DNA of 55,265 nucleotides from an uncultured Desulfobacterales bacterium (GTDB lineage Bacteria > Desulfobacterota > Desulfobacteria > Desulfobacterales > SpSt-501): the NCBI GenBank assembly GCA_938048455.1, contig CALIUY010000047.1, positions 1 to 55,265 on the forward strand, given 5' to 3'. This document shows positions 37,553 to 46,888 of the stretch, one piece after another. The position numbers and the translations under genes were made by a program. The notes below the pieces were generated by a model that saw nothing but the letters and a program-made list of their open reading frames with translations, did not search any database and was not told where the DNA came from. Each line of letters opens with the position of its first letter. Within the stretch, counting starts at the first letter, position 1.

Positions 37553-39085
37553 ATGATTCTGATCATTGACTTCGGCTCCCAGTACAACCAGCTCATCGCA
37601 CGTCGCGTCCGCGAGGAAAAGGTCTTCTGCCGCATCGAGCCGCCCACCCTCTCGCTCGAGGCGATCCGCGAACTTGCCCCCGAGGGCATCATCCTCTCCG
37701 GCGGACCGGCCAGCATTTACGAAAAAAACAGCCCCCGCTGCGACCCGGGCGTTTTCGCTCTCGGCATCCCCGTCCTGGGCATCTGCTACGGGATGCAGTT
37801 CATGGTGGATGCCCTCGGCGGCCGAGTCACCGCGACGCCCCGTCGCGAATACGGTTTCGCCGAGCTGCGGCGCATCGATTCCCGGGACCCTCTCTTTCGC
37901 GGCCTGAAAGCACCGCGCACCTGCTGGATGAGCCACGGGGATGCGATCGAACGGCTTCCGGAAGGTTTCCGCGTCACCGCCGCGACGGCGAACACGGCCG
38001 CCGCCGCGGTCTCGGATCGGCGGCGCCGGCTCTTCGGCGTGCAGTTCCATCCCGAGGTGGCCCACACCCCCCAGGGCGGTCTCATCCTGCGCAATTTTCT
38101 TTTTCACGTCTGCGGCTGCCGTCGCCGTTGGACCATGAAGTCTTTCGTCCGCCAGGCGGTGGAAGAGATCCGGCGGACGGCAGGCGACGGCCGGGTGATT
38201 CTGGGGCTGAGCGGCGGGGTGGACTCCACGGTGACGGCGGTCCTGCTCCACCGGGCGATCGGCGACCGCCTGACCTGCATCTTCGTCGACAACGGTCTTC
38301 TGCGCGAGGGGGAAGCCGCCCGCCTGAAAGAGCTCTTCGACCGTCACCTGCGGATCCGCGTTCGTTTCGTAAACGCCGCGCGCCGATTTCTGAAAGCGCT
38401 TGCCGGGGTCACCGACCCCGAGCGCAAGCGCAAGATCATCGGGAGGGTCTTTCTCGAGGTCTTCGAGTCCGAAGCCGGACGCCTTCGGGGGGCCGACTTT
38501 CTCGCCCAGGGGACGCTCTACCCGGACGTGATCGAATCGATGTCGGCCTATGGGGGCCCTTCTTCCGTGATCAAATCCCACCACAACGTCGGCGGACTGC
38601 CGAAGCGCATGCGGCTGCGACTGATCGAGCCGCTCCGGCATCTCTTCAAAGACGAAGTCCGCCGCCTCGGCCGCGAGCTCGGTCTTCCCGAGGAGCTCAT
38701 CTGGCGGCAACCCTTTCCCGGACCGGGTTTGGGGATCCGCGTCATCGGCGAGATCACCCCGCGGCGCCTTGAAATCCTGCGCGCCGTCGACCGGATTCTG
38801 CTCGAGGAAATCAAGGCCGCAGGCTGGTACCGGCGCCTGTGGCAATCCTTTGCCGTGCTGCTTCCCGTGAAAACGGTCGGCGTGATGGGCGACGCCCGCA
38901 CCTACGAATCGATCGCCGCGATCCGCGCCGTGACCAGCCGGGATGCCATGACGGCCGACTGGGCCCGGCTGCCGCATGCGTTTCTCGCCCGTGTCTCCAA
39001 CCGCATCATCAACGAGGTGCGCGGGGTGAACCGGGTCGTCTACGACATCAGCTCCAAGCCGCCCAGCACGATCGAGTGGGAGTGA
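37553..39085 (+). CDS. guaA: GMP synthase (glutamine-hydrolysing)
   Basis: Aminates XMP to GMP. The 510-residue protein has the class I glutamine amidotransferase domain with the nucleophile Cys78 in GICYGMQ and His166/Glu168 in FHPEV, the ATP pyrophosphatase loop SGGVDST near 220, and the C-terminal dimerisation domain ending [19 protein letters not shown] precedes the ATG. The frame is open another 36 codons upstream to an ATG at 37445, but that would translate through the leader hairpin and is not a family N-terminus. A coiled-coil gene follows after ten bases. Confidence 0.97.
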   Translation: MILIIDFGSQYNQLIARRVREEKVFCRIEPPTLSLEAIRELAPEGIILSGGPASIYEKNSPRCDPGVFALGIPVLGICYGMQFMVDALGGRVTATPRREYGFAELRRIDSRDPLFRGLKAPRTCWMSHGDAIERLPEGFRVTAATANTAAAAVSDRRRRLFGVQFHPEVAHTPQGGLILRNFLFHVCGCRRRWTMKSFVRQAVEEIRRTAGDGRVILGLSGGVDSTVTAVLLHRAIGDRLTCIFVDNGLLREGEAARLKELFDRHLRIRVRFVNAARRFLKALAGVTDPERKRKIIGRVFLEVFESEAGRLRGADFLAQGTLYPDVIESMSAYGGPSSVIKSHHNVGGLPKRMRLRLIEPLRHLFKDEVRRLGRELGLPEELIWRQPFPGPGLGIRVIGEITPRRLEILRAVDRILLEEIKAAGWYRRLWQSFAVLLPVKTVGVMGDARTYESIAAIRAVTSRDAMTADWARLPHAFLARVSNRIINEVRGVNRVVYDISSKPPSTIEWE

Positions 39086-39095
39086 GTCCGGTCCG

Positions 39096-39989
39096 ATGAG
39101 CGAAAGCGATCGTTTCCGCTTCGACCTGCATGAAGACGAGGAAGCGGCCGATTTCGCGCTCGAGGAACAGCGCGAGCGGCGCATCGGACGCCTCGAGCGG
39201 CGGGTGAGCCTGCTCACGATTCTTCTGCCGCTGCTTCTGGCGATCGCCTTCTACGCCGCCTGGCAGGACTTGAGCGAACGCTTTCCGCGGCCGGGAGCGG
39301 CCGGGGGAAGCCCGGTCGAGCGCCTCTCCACCGACCTGGAGCAGATGCGGGCGCAGGCCGAGGAGCGGATTTCCGCTCTGGAGCAGTCCCTCGCCGAGCA
39401 GCGAAACCTCATCGCCCGCGAACTGCCGCTTCTGCAGGAGGCGGTCCGCAAGGCGATATCCGAAGCCGAAAAAATCGAAGCCGCCAAAGCCGACAAGAAA
39501 GAACTCCTCGAGGCCGCATCGCGGATCGAGGGCGGGCTCGAAACCCTGCGCAAGGATCTGCAGTCGCAAGGGGCCGAGATCAAGGCTCTTTCTCCTTTTC
39601 GCGAGGAGCTCGGCGCAGCCCGTTCCCTGCGGGAGGAGCTCCAAGAGGTCGCAGAACGCCTGCGGAATCTGGAAAACCGGCTGGCCAAAGACCTGACCGG
39701 AGTCGCGGCATTCGTGGAGCGCTCGAAGGCGGACCTGGAAAAGATCAAGGCCGACCTGGCCGATTTGAAAGGACGGAAACTCGACCGCGAAACGCTCGAG
39801 CTCGAAAACCTCAAGACCAAACGGCTCTATCAACTCGCACTCGAACAGGAGGTCGCCCGGCTCGAAAAAAGCCTCTCCGCCCTGCAGCGGCGGATCGAGC
39901 AGCTCGAGCGCGCCTTTGGCTCGCGATCCCGCACCAACCCGGGCCTTCCTCCCCTGACGGGCGACATTCAGGAAAAACCCCTCGATTGA
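39096..39989 (+). CDS. Single-pass membrane protein with long coiled coil, function unknown
   Basis: 297 residues. An acidic and basic cytoplasmic N-terminus (1-35) leads to one membrane helix (about 38-57, LLTILLPLLLAIAFYAAW); the remainder is an almost continuous heptad-rich coiled coil (from about 72 to 280) with many Glu, Leu, Lys and Arg. I recognise no named family. It follows guaA by ten bases and precedes larB by 60. A scaffold or envelope-spanning role is possible but only inference. Confidence 0.85.
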   Translation: MSESDRFRFDLHEDEEAADFALEEQRERRIGRLERRVSLLTILLPLLLAIAFYAAWQDLSERFPRPGAAGGSPVERLSTDLEQMRAQAEERISALEQSLAEQRNLIARELPLLQEAVRKAISEAEKIEAAKADKKELLEAASRIEGGLETLRKDLQSQGAEIKALSPFREELGAARSLREELQEVAERLRNLENRLAKDLTGVAAFVERSKADLEKIKADLADLKGRKLDRETLELENLKTKRLYQLALEQEVARLEKSLSALQRRIEQLERAFGSRSRTNPGLPPLTGDIQEKPLD

Positions 39990-40049
39990 GCCCCAAGCCC
40001 CCGCCCGTCCCGCCGGAAACGCGGGCGGAACGACCAGCCGACGGATGCC

Positions 40050-40799
40050 ATGAACGACGCAAAGATCAGGGAAATCCTGCAGGAAGTGGCCGGAGGACGG
40101 ATGCCTCCGGATTCGGCTTTGGAGCGTCTGCGACTTCTTGCCTGCGAAGATCTCGGCTACGCCCACATCGACCATCACCGCAGCGCCCGCCATGGCTTCC
40201 CGGAGGTCATCTTCGGGGAGGGAAAAAGTGCGGAGCAGATCTTGGGGATTTTCGAACGCATCGCCGACCGGGAACCGGTGATCCTCGTCACCCGGCTCGA
40301 TCCCGCGAAAGCCCGCCCGCTGCTTGAGCGCTTTCCGCAGGCGGTTTACCACGAAGAGGCGCGCATGCTCGTGTGGGAAAATCCGCCTCTTCCCGTCCGG
40401 GGACGCGGCACCATTCTGGTGCTGGCCGCGGGCACCTCGGACCTTCCTGTCGCCCTGGAGGCGTTCCACACCGCCCGCACGATGGGAAACCACGTCGAAA
40501 AAGTGGTCGACGTCGGCGTGGCCGGGATCCATCGCCTCTTTCGCCACCGCGAGGCGATCGAGCGTGCCTCGGTCCTCATCGTCGTGGCCGGGATGGAAGG
40601 CGCGCTGCCCAGTGTCGTCGGCGGCTTGGTGGGCCGCCCTGTGATTGCGGTTCCGACCAGCGTCGGCTACGGCGCAAGCCTCGGCGGTCTCACGGCCCTC
40701 TTCGCCATGTTGAACAGTTGCAGTGCCAACGTGGCCGTCGTCAACATCGACAACGGCTTCGGGGCGGGCTACGTCGCCGCGATGATCAACCGCCCCTGA
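40050..40799 (+). CDS. larB: Nickel-pincer cofactor biosynthesis protein LarB
   Basis: LarB carboxylates and hydrolyses nicotinic acid adenine dinucleotide, the first step to the nickel-pincer nucleotide of lactate racemase-like enzymes. At 249 residues it has the PurE-like AIRC domain: RGFPEVIFGEGKS-type start (here HGFPEVIFGEGKS), LVLAAGTSDLPVALEA, DVGVAGIHRL, VVAGMEGALPSVVGGL, and MLNSCSANVAVVNIDNGFG, which contains the Cys used for covalent catalysis. LarC and LarE, the other cofactor enzymes, are not in the window. Confidence 0.94.
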   Translation: MNDAKIREILQEVAGGRMPPDSALERLRLLACEDLGYAHIDHHRSARHGFPEVIFGEGKSAEQILGIFERIADREPVILVTRLDPAKARPLLERFPQAVYHEEARMLVWENPPLPVRGRGTILVLAAGTSDLPVALEAFHTARTMGNHVEKVVDVGVAGIHRLFRHREAIERASVLIVVAGMEGALPSVVGGLVGRPVIAVPTSVGYGASLGGLTALFAMLNSCSANVAVVNIDNGFGAGYVAAMINRP

Positions 40800-40857
40800 G
40801 CGATCAGGCGGCTCCATCTTCCTCGGGAAAGGAAGCCTTCCGGGAGTCAAGAAATCG

Positions 40858-41214
40858 ATGGAAACGCGGGAAGCGATACTCGCCTTTTCGCAGAGCGAAA
40901 AGGCCAAGGCCGGTCTGCTCATGGTGTCCCAGCTGCTGGAAGTCTACCAGGGGCTCTCGGAGCATGAAAAGCACGGGCTGGAGCGGTTTCTCCGTCCCCT
41001 GATCGGCATGATCGCAAACGAAGTTCAGCTCGCCCGTCGGATCGTTCCTTCCGTCTCCTGGACGACGATCGAAAAAAGCCTCAACACGGCGCTCGTGATG
41101 ATGAACTCCGGCGTTCCGGCGGAGGCGGGCTGGCACATCGTCCAGGCGATCAGCGGGGCCACGACCATCGGCCAGCGGGCGATGGAGGCGCTGCAGGAAC
41201 AGCGCCTGATCTGA
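40858..41214 (+). CDS. Small helical protein of unknown function (118 aa)
   Basis: I do not recognise this family. The 118-residue protein is predicted to be all helical (SQSEKAKAGLLMVSQLLEVY, then LERFLRPLIGMIANEVQLAR) with a Gly/Ala/Ile-rich C-terminal segment (GWHIVQAISGATTIGQRAM) that could bury in a partner. There is no signal peptide. GGGAG precedes the ATG by about ten bases. It follows larB by 58 bases and converges on the next minus-strand gene. Confidence 0.75.
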   Translation: METREAILAFSQSEKAKAGLLMVSQLLEVYQGLSEHEKHGLERFLRPLIGMIANEVQLARRIVPSVSWTTIEKSLNTALVMMNSGVPAEAGWHIVQAISGATTIGQRAMEALQEQRLI

Positions 41215-41250
41215 GAGGCGTCTGCGGCTCGGGCCTCGCGGGCGAAACGC

Positions 41251-41796
41251 TCAGGAGGCGGGTTTTCCGGCCGGGGGAAGATGAAGCGGCGCCGCGGCCA
41301 GGTGGCGGAAGACCTCGAGATCGGCCGCCAGGGGGGAGAGAATCCCGTCGAGTTCGCTCCTGTGCAGCGCCCGAGCGCGCAAAAGCTCATCGCGCAGGCG
41401 GCGGCGGTGGAAGTCCAGCGCGATCCGTGCGCCGCGAAGGGCGGCGATCCGCTCGTCCATAGCCTCCAGATAGGCCGCAACTTCTTGAGAAAGCTGCCGT
41501 TCCCATCTCCGGAGAACGCCGATCGCTCCGCCCGGCGGCGATAGGCCGCCCGAAAGACGCGATGCGTCGATTTGCCAATCGGCGCAGAGGCGCTGGATTT
41601 CCTTCTTTTTTTCCAGAACGACCCGTTCCCTGAGCCGCACGAGTTCCTCCACCGATTCGACTTCCCGCATGGCGCGGGTGAGGATCGCCTCGGCGGGATC
41701 AGCCGCGGCGGCCGGGGCTGAGAGAGCCGGGTGGAACGCCAAGAGCCCGCCCAAGGCCAGGATTGCGGCCGTTCTGTTTCCCACGCGGTGCAGCAT
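41251..41796 (-). CDS. Exported helical protein of unknown function
   Basis: 181 residues with a clear signal peptide (RTAAILALGGLLAFHPALS, then APAAAA). The mature part is charged and heptad-rich (ESVEELVRLRERVVLEKKKE, then WERQLSQEVAAYLEAMDERI), so a periplasmic coiled coil. A strong GGGAGGG stands eight bases before the ATG, which is four bases after the stop of the preceding repeat protein; the two genes are surely one transcript. No named family recognised. Confidence 0.85.
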   Translation of the reverse strand: MLHRVGNRTAAILALGGLLAFHPALSAPAAAADPAEAILTRAMREVESVEELVRLRERVVLEKKKEIQRLCADWQIDASRLSGGLSPPGGAIGVLRRWERQLSQEVAAYLEAMDERIAALRGARIALDFHRRRLRDELLRARALHRSELDGILSPLAADLEVFRHLAAAPLHLPPAGKPAS

Positions 41797-41800
41797 AGCC

Positions 41801-43303
41801 CTACCCTCCCGCAGCTTTCGCCGCCGTGGTTTCCCCTCCCGGCGGATTTCCGCCCGAAGGAAGCGCGGCGCGGATCGCGGCGGGGACGTGCAGCGTTTTG
41901 CCGCGCGATTCCCAGGAGAAAAGAATCTCGAGGGAGGTTGCGCTTCGAAGCCCCATGAGCTCGAGCTCCTCTCCCGGCCAAGAGATCAGCTCCCGCGCGG
42001 CGTCCTCGCGCAGCTCGACGAGGCCGTTCAGCGAAAGCCTCCGGCCTTTCCAGCCGGCCAGGGCTTTCGCGATCTCGGGCGGGAGGACGCGCACGCCGTT
42101 CAGGCTGAGCCAGTCGCCCGGCCACTCGGCGAGTTTGGCCGCCGCCTCCGGCCGCATGCGTCGCACGCCGGGAAGAAACAGATCCACAGCCGGGGACTCC
42201 GCCAGGCACCTTGCCGCCCGCAGCGTGAGGGTGGAAAGCTCGCTTGCCCGGGCGAGGTCGCCGGCGCAGATTTCGGCCGCAATCGTCAGGTCCCGTTTCC
42301 GCTCGAGCGAAAAATCCGCGGATTTCGCCTTTTCGAGGAGGCTTTTGCGGATCGGCTCAAGCGGCGGCATACGGCGCAGGGGCTCGTCGGCCGGAGGTCG
42401 GGCGAGCAGCTGCTCGGTGGCGTCGAGAACACGGTCGATCTCCGGAAAACGCGCGGGGATGTCGATGGCGGTGAAAAGGTTCTCCAGGGTTCGCTCGAGG
42501 AGAGCCCGCCGTTTGAGAAACAGAAGCTCTTGGGATGCCTGTTCCACGGCTGCAAGCGCGCCGGAAAGGCTGTCCCGATAAGCCAGACGGCGCTGGATGT
42601 CCAGAAGCAGAAGCTCGACCGAACGCTCCCTCAGCCTGCGCTCCGAGGCCGTGCCGCTTTCTTCCCGCAGAAGCGGCAAAACCTCCTCCTCGAGCTCCAG
42701 CACCCCGTAGGCGTAATCCGCCTGCAGCCGCTCGAGTTCGATGCGCTTGGCCTCGAGACGGAAGCGCAAAGCCTCGATCCGCCGCAGCCGGGACTCGAGA
42801 CCGAAGACCGAGGCCGTGTTTTCCCTTTCGGAGGGCGGCCCCTCTGCATCCGCTGCGGGGGACGGCGAAACGGTCGCCTCCTTCGGGGAGACTTCGGATT
42901 CGGCCTCCGGCGGCGCATGGCGGAGATAGCGATGGTAGCCTGCCGCAGCGAACAAGAACAGGAAAACAGCCACGACGAGCGGAAGAACCCTTTTCCGAAC
43001 TCGGCGGCGATCCGCCGGGATACCGGCGGCCGGTTTTTGTCGCTCCGCGGTCACGGCCTCGGAGGCACTCGAGGCTTCCGGCTCCGCTGCGGCCGCGGAA
43101 GTCTCTTCCTCGCCGACGAGGGCAACATCACCGCGGCTCGCCTCCGGAGGTTCTGGGTCCGGTTTTTCCCCCTGCTCTCCGGCTGGGGTTTCCGACCCCG
43201 GAAGATCATGCAGATCCCCGGCTTCGAGCCCCTGGAAGGAGGCGCCCTCCGAAGCATTTTCGACAAGGGGGGAATTGGTCTCGGTTGCCGTCACGTGTTT
43301 CAC
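41801..43303 (-). CDS. Single-pass membrane protein with coiled coil and C-terminal LRR-like repeats
   Basis: 500 residues, no family recognised as a whole. Residues 1-100 are acidic, proline/alanine-rich and probably disordered; 106-125 is the only membrane helix (VLPLVVAVFLFLFAAAGYHR); 165-250 is coiled coil; about 357-460 contains tandem units of 23-24 residues of the form LSLNGL-x-x-L-x-x-x-AA-x-x-L-x-x-W-x-G, an LRR-like repeat of the kind often seen in Planctomycetes and Verrucomicrobia. The start is GTG at 43303; the frame is open further upstream without a better start. It lies 65 bases after the flavin reductase gene and is coupled to the exported coiled-coil gene. Confidence 0.83.
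   Translation of the reverse strand: MKHVTATETNSPLVENASEGASFQGLEAGDLHDLPGSETPAGEQGEKPDPEPPEASRGDVALVGEEETSAAAAEPEASSASEAVTAERQKPAAGIPADRRRVRKRVLPLVVAVFLFLFAAAGYHRYLRHAPPEAESEVSPKEATVSPSPAADAEGPPSERENTASVFGLESRLRRIEALRFRLEAKRIELERLQADYAYGVLELEEEVLPLLREESGTASERRLRERSVELLLLDIQRRLAYRDSLSGALAAVEQASQELLFLKRRALLERTLENLFTAIDIPARFPEIDRVLDATEQLLARPPADEPLRRMPPLEPIRKSLLEKAKSADFSLERKRDLTIAAEICAGDLARASELSTLTLRAARCLAESPAVDLFLPGVRRMRPEAAAKLAEWPGDWLSLNGVRVLPPEIAKALAGWKGRRLSLNGLVELREDAARELISWPGEELELMGLRSATSLEILFSWESRGKTLHVPAAIRAALPSGGNPPGGETTAAKAAGG
41936..42187 (-). repeat. LRR-like tandem repeats in the membrane protein
   Basis: Three to four units of about 24 residues: VDLFLPGVRRMRPEAAAKLA, LSLNGVRVLPPEIAKALAGW, LSLNGLVELREDAARELISW, and a decaying LELMGLRSAT. 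The alternation of L-x-L-x-G-L with a following helix ending in Trp is plain by eye. Confidence 0.8.
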
Positions 43304-43368
43304 CGCCTGGGGCCGCTTCTTTTCCCTATCTATATCGGCCGTTTCCAGACGGTCTTGAAGGGGCGGAC

Positions 43369-45297
43369 CTAAAGCGCGCGGCCTAGTTCATCGGCTTCGG
43401 CGGTGATCTCGAGCAGGGTGCGGGGCTCTTTGGCGTCCCCGAGGAGATGGTAGGACAGTCCAAGGCGGTTCAGCCGGCCGGTCAATTCCCTCTCGGGCCG
43501 AAAGCCCTGGGAAAGAACCAGATCGCGGAAACCCTCCAGAAGTCCGGCCCCGCCCTCATATTCGAAGAGGATCCCTTCGGGCGGAAAGCCGCGGATCACG
43601 GCATTTCGATAAAGCCGCACCCCCGCCGCCTTAAGGCGGCGGCGAAGCGAGGTACGGTCGTTCGGAGCCAATTCCGGAGCGAACCGTCCCCCGCCCAGAA
43701 CGGCGACTTCGCGACCCTCGGTGGCAAGAAAATCGGCCGTGACCATCGCCGCTTGGTCGGAGCCGAGCACGGCCACGCGAGGTCCCGGGACCGCCTCGCC
43801 GCGCAGGATGTCAAGGACGGTCGCAAGCTCGAGCCCGGAGTCGAAAAGGCCGGGGATTTCCGGAATCCGCGGGTTGGCCCCCGTGGCCAAAACGACCTCG
43901 TCCGGAGAGATTTCCCGCAGGAGAGCCTCGTCCACCGAAGTGCGCAGGCGGATTTCGACCCCCAGCCGCTCGAGTTCGGAGACCAGACTTGCGATCATAT
44001 CCCACAGCTCGCCCCTTCCCGGCGGGCGGCTTGCTTCGATGAGGGTCCCTCCGGGGCGATCGCGCCGATCCACGACGATCACACGATGACCGCGTCGGGC
44101 GAGCACCCGCGCGCAGGTAAGCCCTGCGGGGCCGGCCCCCACCACCAGCACGGCCTTCGAAACCGTCGCCCTCTGCGGCGCCTTTTCGAGAATGAACTCC
44201 CGGCCGAGTTCGGGATTTACAACGCAGGTCGCCTCCTCGAGTGCCAGAACGCTTTGGATGCATCCCCGGCAGCAGCCGATGCAGGGGCGGATTTCATCAA
44301 TACGGTCGGTGAGGGCCTTGTGGGCAAGCTCCGAGTCGACCAGATGCGCCCGGCCCATGGCGACTAAATCGGCCCGCCCCTCGGCGAGGATGCGCTCGGC
44401 CAGCAGCGGGTCCTTGATGCGTCCGACGGCGATCACCGGGATGCGAACCGTTTTCTTCACCGCCTCGGCGAGATGCACGAACAGACCGAAGGGCTCGTAC
44501 ATCGAGGGGATGGTCACCGGCATGGACCCATAGACGCCCGCAGAAACATGAAGCCAATCGGCACCGGCCTCCTCGAGCCGCGGCGCAAGGCGCAGCGCCT
44601 CGGGCAAGCTCCACCCCCCGGGGACATAGTCTTCACCGTTGAAACGCACCCCGACGGGAAAACCGCCGCCGCAGCACGCCTTGATCGCATGGAGAATCTC
44701 GAGGAGAAAACGGATGCGGTTTTCGAAGGACCCTCCGTATTCATCGGTGCGGCGGTTTGCGTTCGGGGCGAGAAACTCGCTGATCAGGTAGCCGTGGGCG
44801 GCGTGGATCTCGACACAATCGAAGCCGGCGTCTTTCGCCCGTCGGGCCGCCTCGGCATGACAGCGAACGAGATCCCGGATTTCCTCGCGCTGCAGCTCGC
44901 GCGGCACACCTTTCACGACGGCGAGCGCCGGCAGCGGCGAGGGGGCGACCCGTCGGTCGTGATAGGCCTGCCTTCCCCCGTGGAGAAGCTGCAGGCCGAT
45001 GCGGGCCCCGTGGCGTCGGATTTCCTCGGCAAGCCTGCCCAGGGCAGGGATGAAGCGGTCGTCCCATACGGGGGGCATGCGCGGCAGATCCAGACCGTCC
45101 GGGTGCACCGCCCCGCCGCCGACGAAGATCAATCCCGTCCCGCCGCGCGCGCGGGCCGCGAGGTAGGCGATATGACGCTCGGTAACGAAGCCCTGCTCGT
45201 CCACCCCGAAATTCACGCTCATCGGAGGCATGACCAGGCGGTTGCGGACTTCCAGGGTCCCTAAACACACCGGGGAAAAGAGATGTTTCAGGCGCAT
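43369..45297 (-). CDS. FadH/Old Yellow Enzyme-type NADH:flavin oxidoreductase with FAD/NAD domain
   Basis: 642 residues in the layout of 2,4-dienoyl-CoA reductase and trimethylamine dehydrogenase. An N-terminal FMN TIM barrel (FSPVCLGTLEVRNRLVMPPM, then LQLLHGGRQ, IHAAHGYLISEFLAPNANRR) is followed by the 4Fe-4S motif CIGCCRGCIQ with a further Cys in TCVVNPELG, then an FAD Rossmann fold (VVGAGPAGLTCARVLARRGH) and an NAD fold (VAVLGSDQAAMVTADFLA). It transfers electrons from NAD(P)H to an enoate; the substrate cannot be told. No beta-oxidation genes are nearby. Confidence 0.92.
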   Translation of the reverse strand: MRLKHLFSPVCLGTLEVRNRLVMPPMSVNFGVDEQGFVTERHIAYLAARARGGTGLIFVGGGAVHPDGLDLPRMPPVWDDRFIPALGRLAEEIRRHGARIGLQLLHGGRQAYHDRRVAPSPLPALAVVKGVPRELQREEIRDLVRCHAEAARRAKDAGFDCVEIHAAHGYLISEFLAPNANRRTDEYGGSFENRIRFLLEILHAIKACCGGGFPVGVRFNGEDYVPGGWSLPEALRLAPRLEEAGADWLHVSAGVYGSMPVTIPSMYEPFGLFVHLAEAVKKTVRIPVIAVGRIKDPLLAERILAEGRADLVAMGRAHLVDSELAHKALTDRIDEIRPCIGCCRGCIQSVLALEEATCVVNPELGREFILEKAPQRATVSKAVLVVGAGPAGLTCARVLARRGHRVIVVDRRDRPGGTLIEASRPPGRGELWDMIASLVSELERLGVEIRLRTSVDEALLREISPDEVVLATGANPRIPEIPGLFDSGLELATVLDILRGEAVPGPRVAVLGSDQAAMVTADFLATEGREVAVLGGGRFAPELAPNDRTSLRRRLKAAGVRLYRNAVIRGFPPEGILFEYEGGAGLLEGFRDLVLSQGFRPERELTGRLNRLGLSYHLLGDAKEPRTLLEITAEADELGRAL

Positions 45298-45357
45298 GGC
45301 GGCTAACCGGCAAAGGAGTCCCGCCGGGTCTCTCGTCGATTCCGGCCGGGAGTGAGT

Positions 45358-45379
45358 AAAAAGCCCGTGGCCGGGCCTT
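45358..45379 (-). terminator. Intrinsic terminator after the M50 protease gene
   Basis: On the minus strand AAGGCCCG, loop GCCA, CGGGCTTT with a short T-run: an 8-bp stem including one G-U pair, starting about five bases after the protease gene. It separates that gene from the reductase gene. Confidence 0.65.
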
Positions 45380-45384
45380 CGTGC

Positions 45385-46008
45385 TCAGGGCAAAAGCAGC
45401 CCGATCAGCGCGAGAAGCAGAGAGCGCAGGAGCCGGATCAGCGGGTCGAGCAGGCCGAAGGCCAGCATGGCCAGCACAATGAAAAACCCGTAGCGCTCGA
45501 AACGGAGAAGAAACTGCTGCAGGGGCCCCGAGGAAAGGCCGATCAGGATCTTCGATCCGTCGAGCGGAGGAATCGGGATCAGGTTGAACGCGGCGAGCAT
45601 GAGGTTCACGTGCGCCAGGATGTAAAGAAATGCCGCCGCAACCCCTACGCCCCCCGGCGCAAGCCAGCGCTGCAGAAAAAGCGCAAAGAAGGCGACCGCC
45701 GTGTTGGCGGCGATCCCGGCGGCGGACACCAGAATGAATCCCCGCCGCAGGGGCCTCAGGTTGGCGACGTTCACCGGAACCGGCTTGGCCCAGCCGAACC
45801 CGAAAACGAAGAGCATGAGGGTTCCGATCGGATCCAGGTGGCGCAGGGGATTGAGGCTCAGCCGCCCCTGAAGTTTCGCCGTGGGGTCTCCCATACGCAG
45901 GGCGACCCAGCCGTGAGCGAGCTCGTGCAGGATGATCGAATAGAGCAGTGGGAACGCCAGCAGAGCGAAGGTGAACGGGTCATGCAGCAGAAGCCGGAGA
46001 AGACCCAT
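45385..46008 (-). CDS. Site-2-protease-like M50 family membrane metalloprotease
   Basis: 207 residues, five or six membrane segments. The zinc motif HELAH is at 28-32 and the second element NLIPIPPLDG supplies the Asp at 150; a glycine-bearing LVSAAGIAANTAVAF helix precedes it. This is the short, PDZ-less rhomboid-sized subgroup of M50 found in many bacteria, with unknown substrates. The ATG lacks a visible Shine-Dalgarno. It is divergent from the hydrolase gene at 46195. Confidence 0.92.
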   Translation of the reverse strand: MGLLRLLLHDPFTFALLAFPLLYSIILHELAHGWVALRMGDPTAKLQGRLSLNPLRHLDPIGTLMLFVFGFGWAKPVPVNVANLRPLRRGFILVSAAGIAANTAVAFFALFLQRWLAPGGVGVAAAFLYILAHVNLMLAAFNLIPIPPLDGSKILIGLSSGPLQQFLLRFERYGFFIVLAMLAFGLLDPLIRLLRSLLLALIGLLLP

Positions 46009-46120
46009 GATGGATGGCGCGCATCCCTTTCCCGGACCGGAGGGGGGCCCGAATGATTTCCAAGACTACGATCGATCGCGACGGACATCAACCGCTTTCT
46101 GCAGCGAAAGACCCCGGGGG

Positions 46121-46149
46121 TTGACGGACCGGAAGGCCGAGTTTAGAGC
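46121..46149 (+). promoter_or_regulatory. Candidate promoter of the metallo-hydrolase gene
   Basis: TTGACG (46121-46126), 17-base spacer, TAGAGC (46144-46149), about 40 bases before the ATG. The -35 is strong, the -10 weak. Confidence 0.45.
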
Positions 46150-46194
46150 TTTGGGGTGCAGGCGGGAGAAAGGTAAAAAGGAGAAAGGGGCCTG

Positions 46195-46812
46195 ATGATC
46201 ATCCGTCAGATTGAAACCGGAGCAATGGCGAACTTTTCCTACCTCGTCGGCTGCGCGGCGACAGGCGAGGCGGCGGCGATCGACCCCGGCTTTGAGATCG
46301 AGCGGCTGATCGCCGAGGCGGAGGCAAGCGGACTTAAAATCACCGCCATCGTGGCCACCCACGGGCACCCCGACCACAGCGCAGGGTGCGCCGCGTTGAA
46401 AAGGCGGACGGGCGCTCCGATTTTCATTCATGCCGCGGATGCATCCCCGCACATCCCGGCCGACCGGCTTTTTCACGGCGACGATGAACTCCGGGTGGGG
46501 AAAATCCTTTTCCGCGTGATTCACACCCCCGGGCACACGCCCGGGGGTATCTGTCTTTACGCCGAGGGGAACCTCTTCACCGGGGATACGCTTTTTGTCG
46601 GCGACAGCGGCCGTACCGATCTGCCCGGCGGACATCGGCCGACACTCGCCGCCTCGATCCGCCGTCTGATGACCCTCCCGGATAACACCGTAGTCTGGCC
46701 GGGACACGATTACGGGCCCACGGCCTCCTCCACCATCGGCTGGGAGAAACGACACAACGTCAACGCAAAAGAATACGGCTATTTTGTCGACCCCGCCGGG
46801 AATCCTCCGTAA
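46195..46812 (+). CDS. Metallo-beta-lactamase-fold hydrolase, glyoxalase II-like
   Basis: A 205-residue dinuclear metal hydrolase. Ligands are complete: THGHPDHSAG (His56, His58, Asp60, His61), HTPGHTPGG (His114), GDTLFVGDSGRTDL (Asp131) and WPGHDYGPT (His171). The pattern is that of hydroxyacylglutathione hydrolase-like proteins, many of which act on thioesters other than glutathione; the C-terminal glutathione-binding domain is absent. A ribosome site (AAGGAGAAAGGGG) precedes the ATG. The next gene follows after 76 bases. Confidence 0.9.
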   Translation: MIIRQIETGAMANFSYLVGCAATGEAAAIDPGFEIERLIAEAEASGLKITAIVATHGHPDHSAGCAALKRRTGAPIFIHAADASPHIPADRLFHGDDELRVGKILFRVIHTPGHTPGGICLYAEGNLFTGDTLFVGDSGRTDLPGGHRPTLAASIRRLMTLPDNTVVWPGHDYGPTASSTIGWEKRHNVNAKEYGYFVDPAGNPP

Positions 46813-46888
46813 CCTCTTTTCCGGCTTCTCCCGTCTAACGAAACCGGGTGCGGCACGTGAATCGACCGATCTTCGCGGGAGAAGCGCC

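Noticed and set aside
41669..43372. Plus-strand open frame opposite the LRR-like repeat gene
   Set aside because: The minus-strand frame has a membrane helix, coiled coil and regular repeats; the plus-strand product is featureless Arg/Gly-rich sequence.
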